Source: Nostoc sp. CHAB 5715 (GTDB lineage: Bacteria > Cyanobacteriota > Cyanobacteriia > Cyanobacteriales > Nostocaceae). Taken from it: a stretch of DNA of 6,776 bases. The translations under genes were made by a program, and so were the position numbers. The stretch covers positions 1 through 6,776 of the forward strand of contig NZ_JAIVFR010000357.1 of the NCBI RefSeq assembly GCF_020829685.1. Reading direction: 5' to 3'. This document shows positions 6,742 through 6,776 of the stretch, one piece after another. The notes below the pieces were generated by a model that was given only the letters and a program-made list of their open reading frames with translations, was not told the origin of the DNA and ran no database searches. The first letter of the stretch is position 1. Every line of letters starts with the position of its first letter.

Positions 6742-6776
6742 ATATAGTAACACTTCTTTTAAGTTTAGAAGTTGAT
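6735..6776 (+). CDS. Start of a putative transposase, truncated by window
   Basis: An ATG at 6735 opens a frame of 14 codons to the window edge, reading [14 protein letters not shown]. The frame has an in-frame TAA at 6687-6689 and no ATG, GTG or TTG start between, so 6735 is the only candidate start in view. The hydrophobic, Leu-rich beginning recalls the N-termini of some cyanobacterial DDE transposases, but 14 residues cannot identify a family. No Shine-Dalgarno sequence precedes it because the upstream bases form the hairpin arm. It overlaps the leuD stop by seven bases, which would allow translation by reinitiation. Confidence 0.4.
   Translation, partial: MLDIVTLLLSLEVD

Larger units (their letters stand above)
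6649..6776 (+). mobile_element. Probable insertion sequence, left end, cut by window
   Basis: The inference rests on four observations: LeuD homology stops at about 6648; a 61-base near-perfect hairpin follows; an ATG-led frame begins exactly at its end; and that frame is still open at the window edge. The true left boundary lies somewhere in about 6646-6674 and cannot be fixed without an empty site. The outer arm GGGCGTTCTGTAG may be, or lie next to, the terminal inverted repeat. Target duplication and family cannot be seen. A chance hairpin after a variant leuD end is the alternative. Confidence 0.5.

Overview
The window looks like chromosomal DNA of a filamentous, Nostoc/Anabaena-type cyanobacterium. 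Three things point there. Eight perfect copies of the HIP1 octamer GCGATCGC occur in under 7 kb (starting at 1933, 2788, 3097, 3200, 3844, 3952, 4928 and 6319). Short heptameric tandem repeats (STRRs) of the kind common in these genomes lie between the genes. The LeuC and LeuD proteins read as typical cyanobacterial orthologues. This assignment comes from recognition, not from a database search.

Layout. Positions 1-3975 hold the 3' part of a very large plus-strand sensor kinase gene that begins outside the window. The visible 1324 residues run: end of a PAS domain, PAS, GAF, PAS, PAS, GAF, GAF, HisKA, HATPase, receiver. All catalytic and phosphorylation motifs are intact. A strong stem-loop follows the stop codon. 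Positions 3976-4510 form a 535-base intergenic region of repeat character: GTCATTT heptamers, an imperfect palindrome, a doubtful minus-strand ORF, a small perfect inverted repeat and an ACTCCCT tandem array. It ends in the leader of leuC.

Positions 4511-5914 are leuC and 6064-6741 are leuD, the large and small subunits of 3-isopropylmalate dehydratase (leucine biosynthesis). They are co-directional and separated by about 150 bases that hold a GGGCATT heptamer array and a CTCCCTCAT nonamer repeat. The two subunits must assemble into one enzyme, so they are probably co-transcribed across these repeats.

The most interesting part is the right edge. LeuD looks normal to about residue 195 and then continues into about 30 residues unlike a LeuD end. 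That tail is encoded by a near-perfect 61-base hairpin (6674-6734). Directly after the hairpin an ATG opens a reading frame that runs off the window. Its LeuD-frame stop overlaps this ATG (ATGCTAG). The simplest reading is that an insertion sequence has landed in the last codons of leuD, giving LeuD a foreign tail and placing the presumed transposase start where leuD translation ends. The element is cut off by the window, so its family and boundaries are not settled. I found no clear new multi-gene defence or metabolic system.
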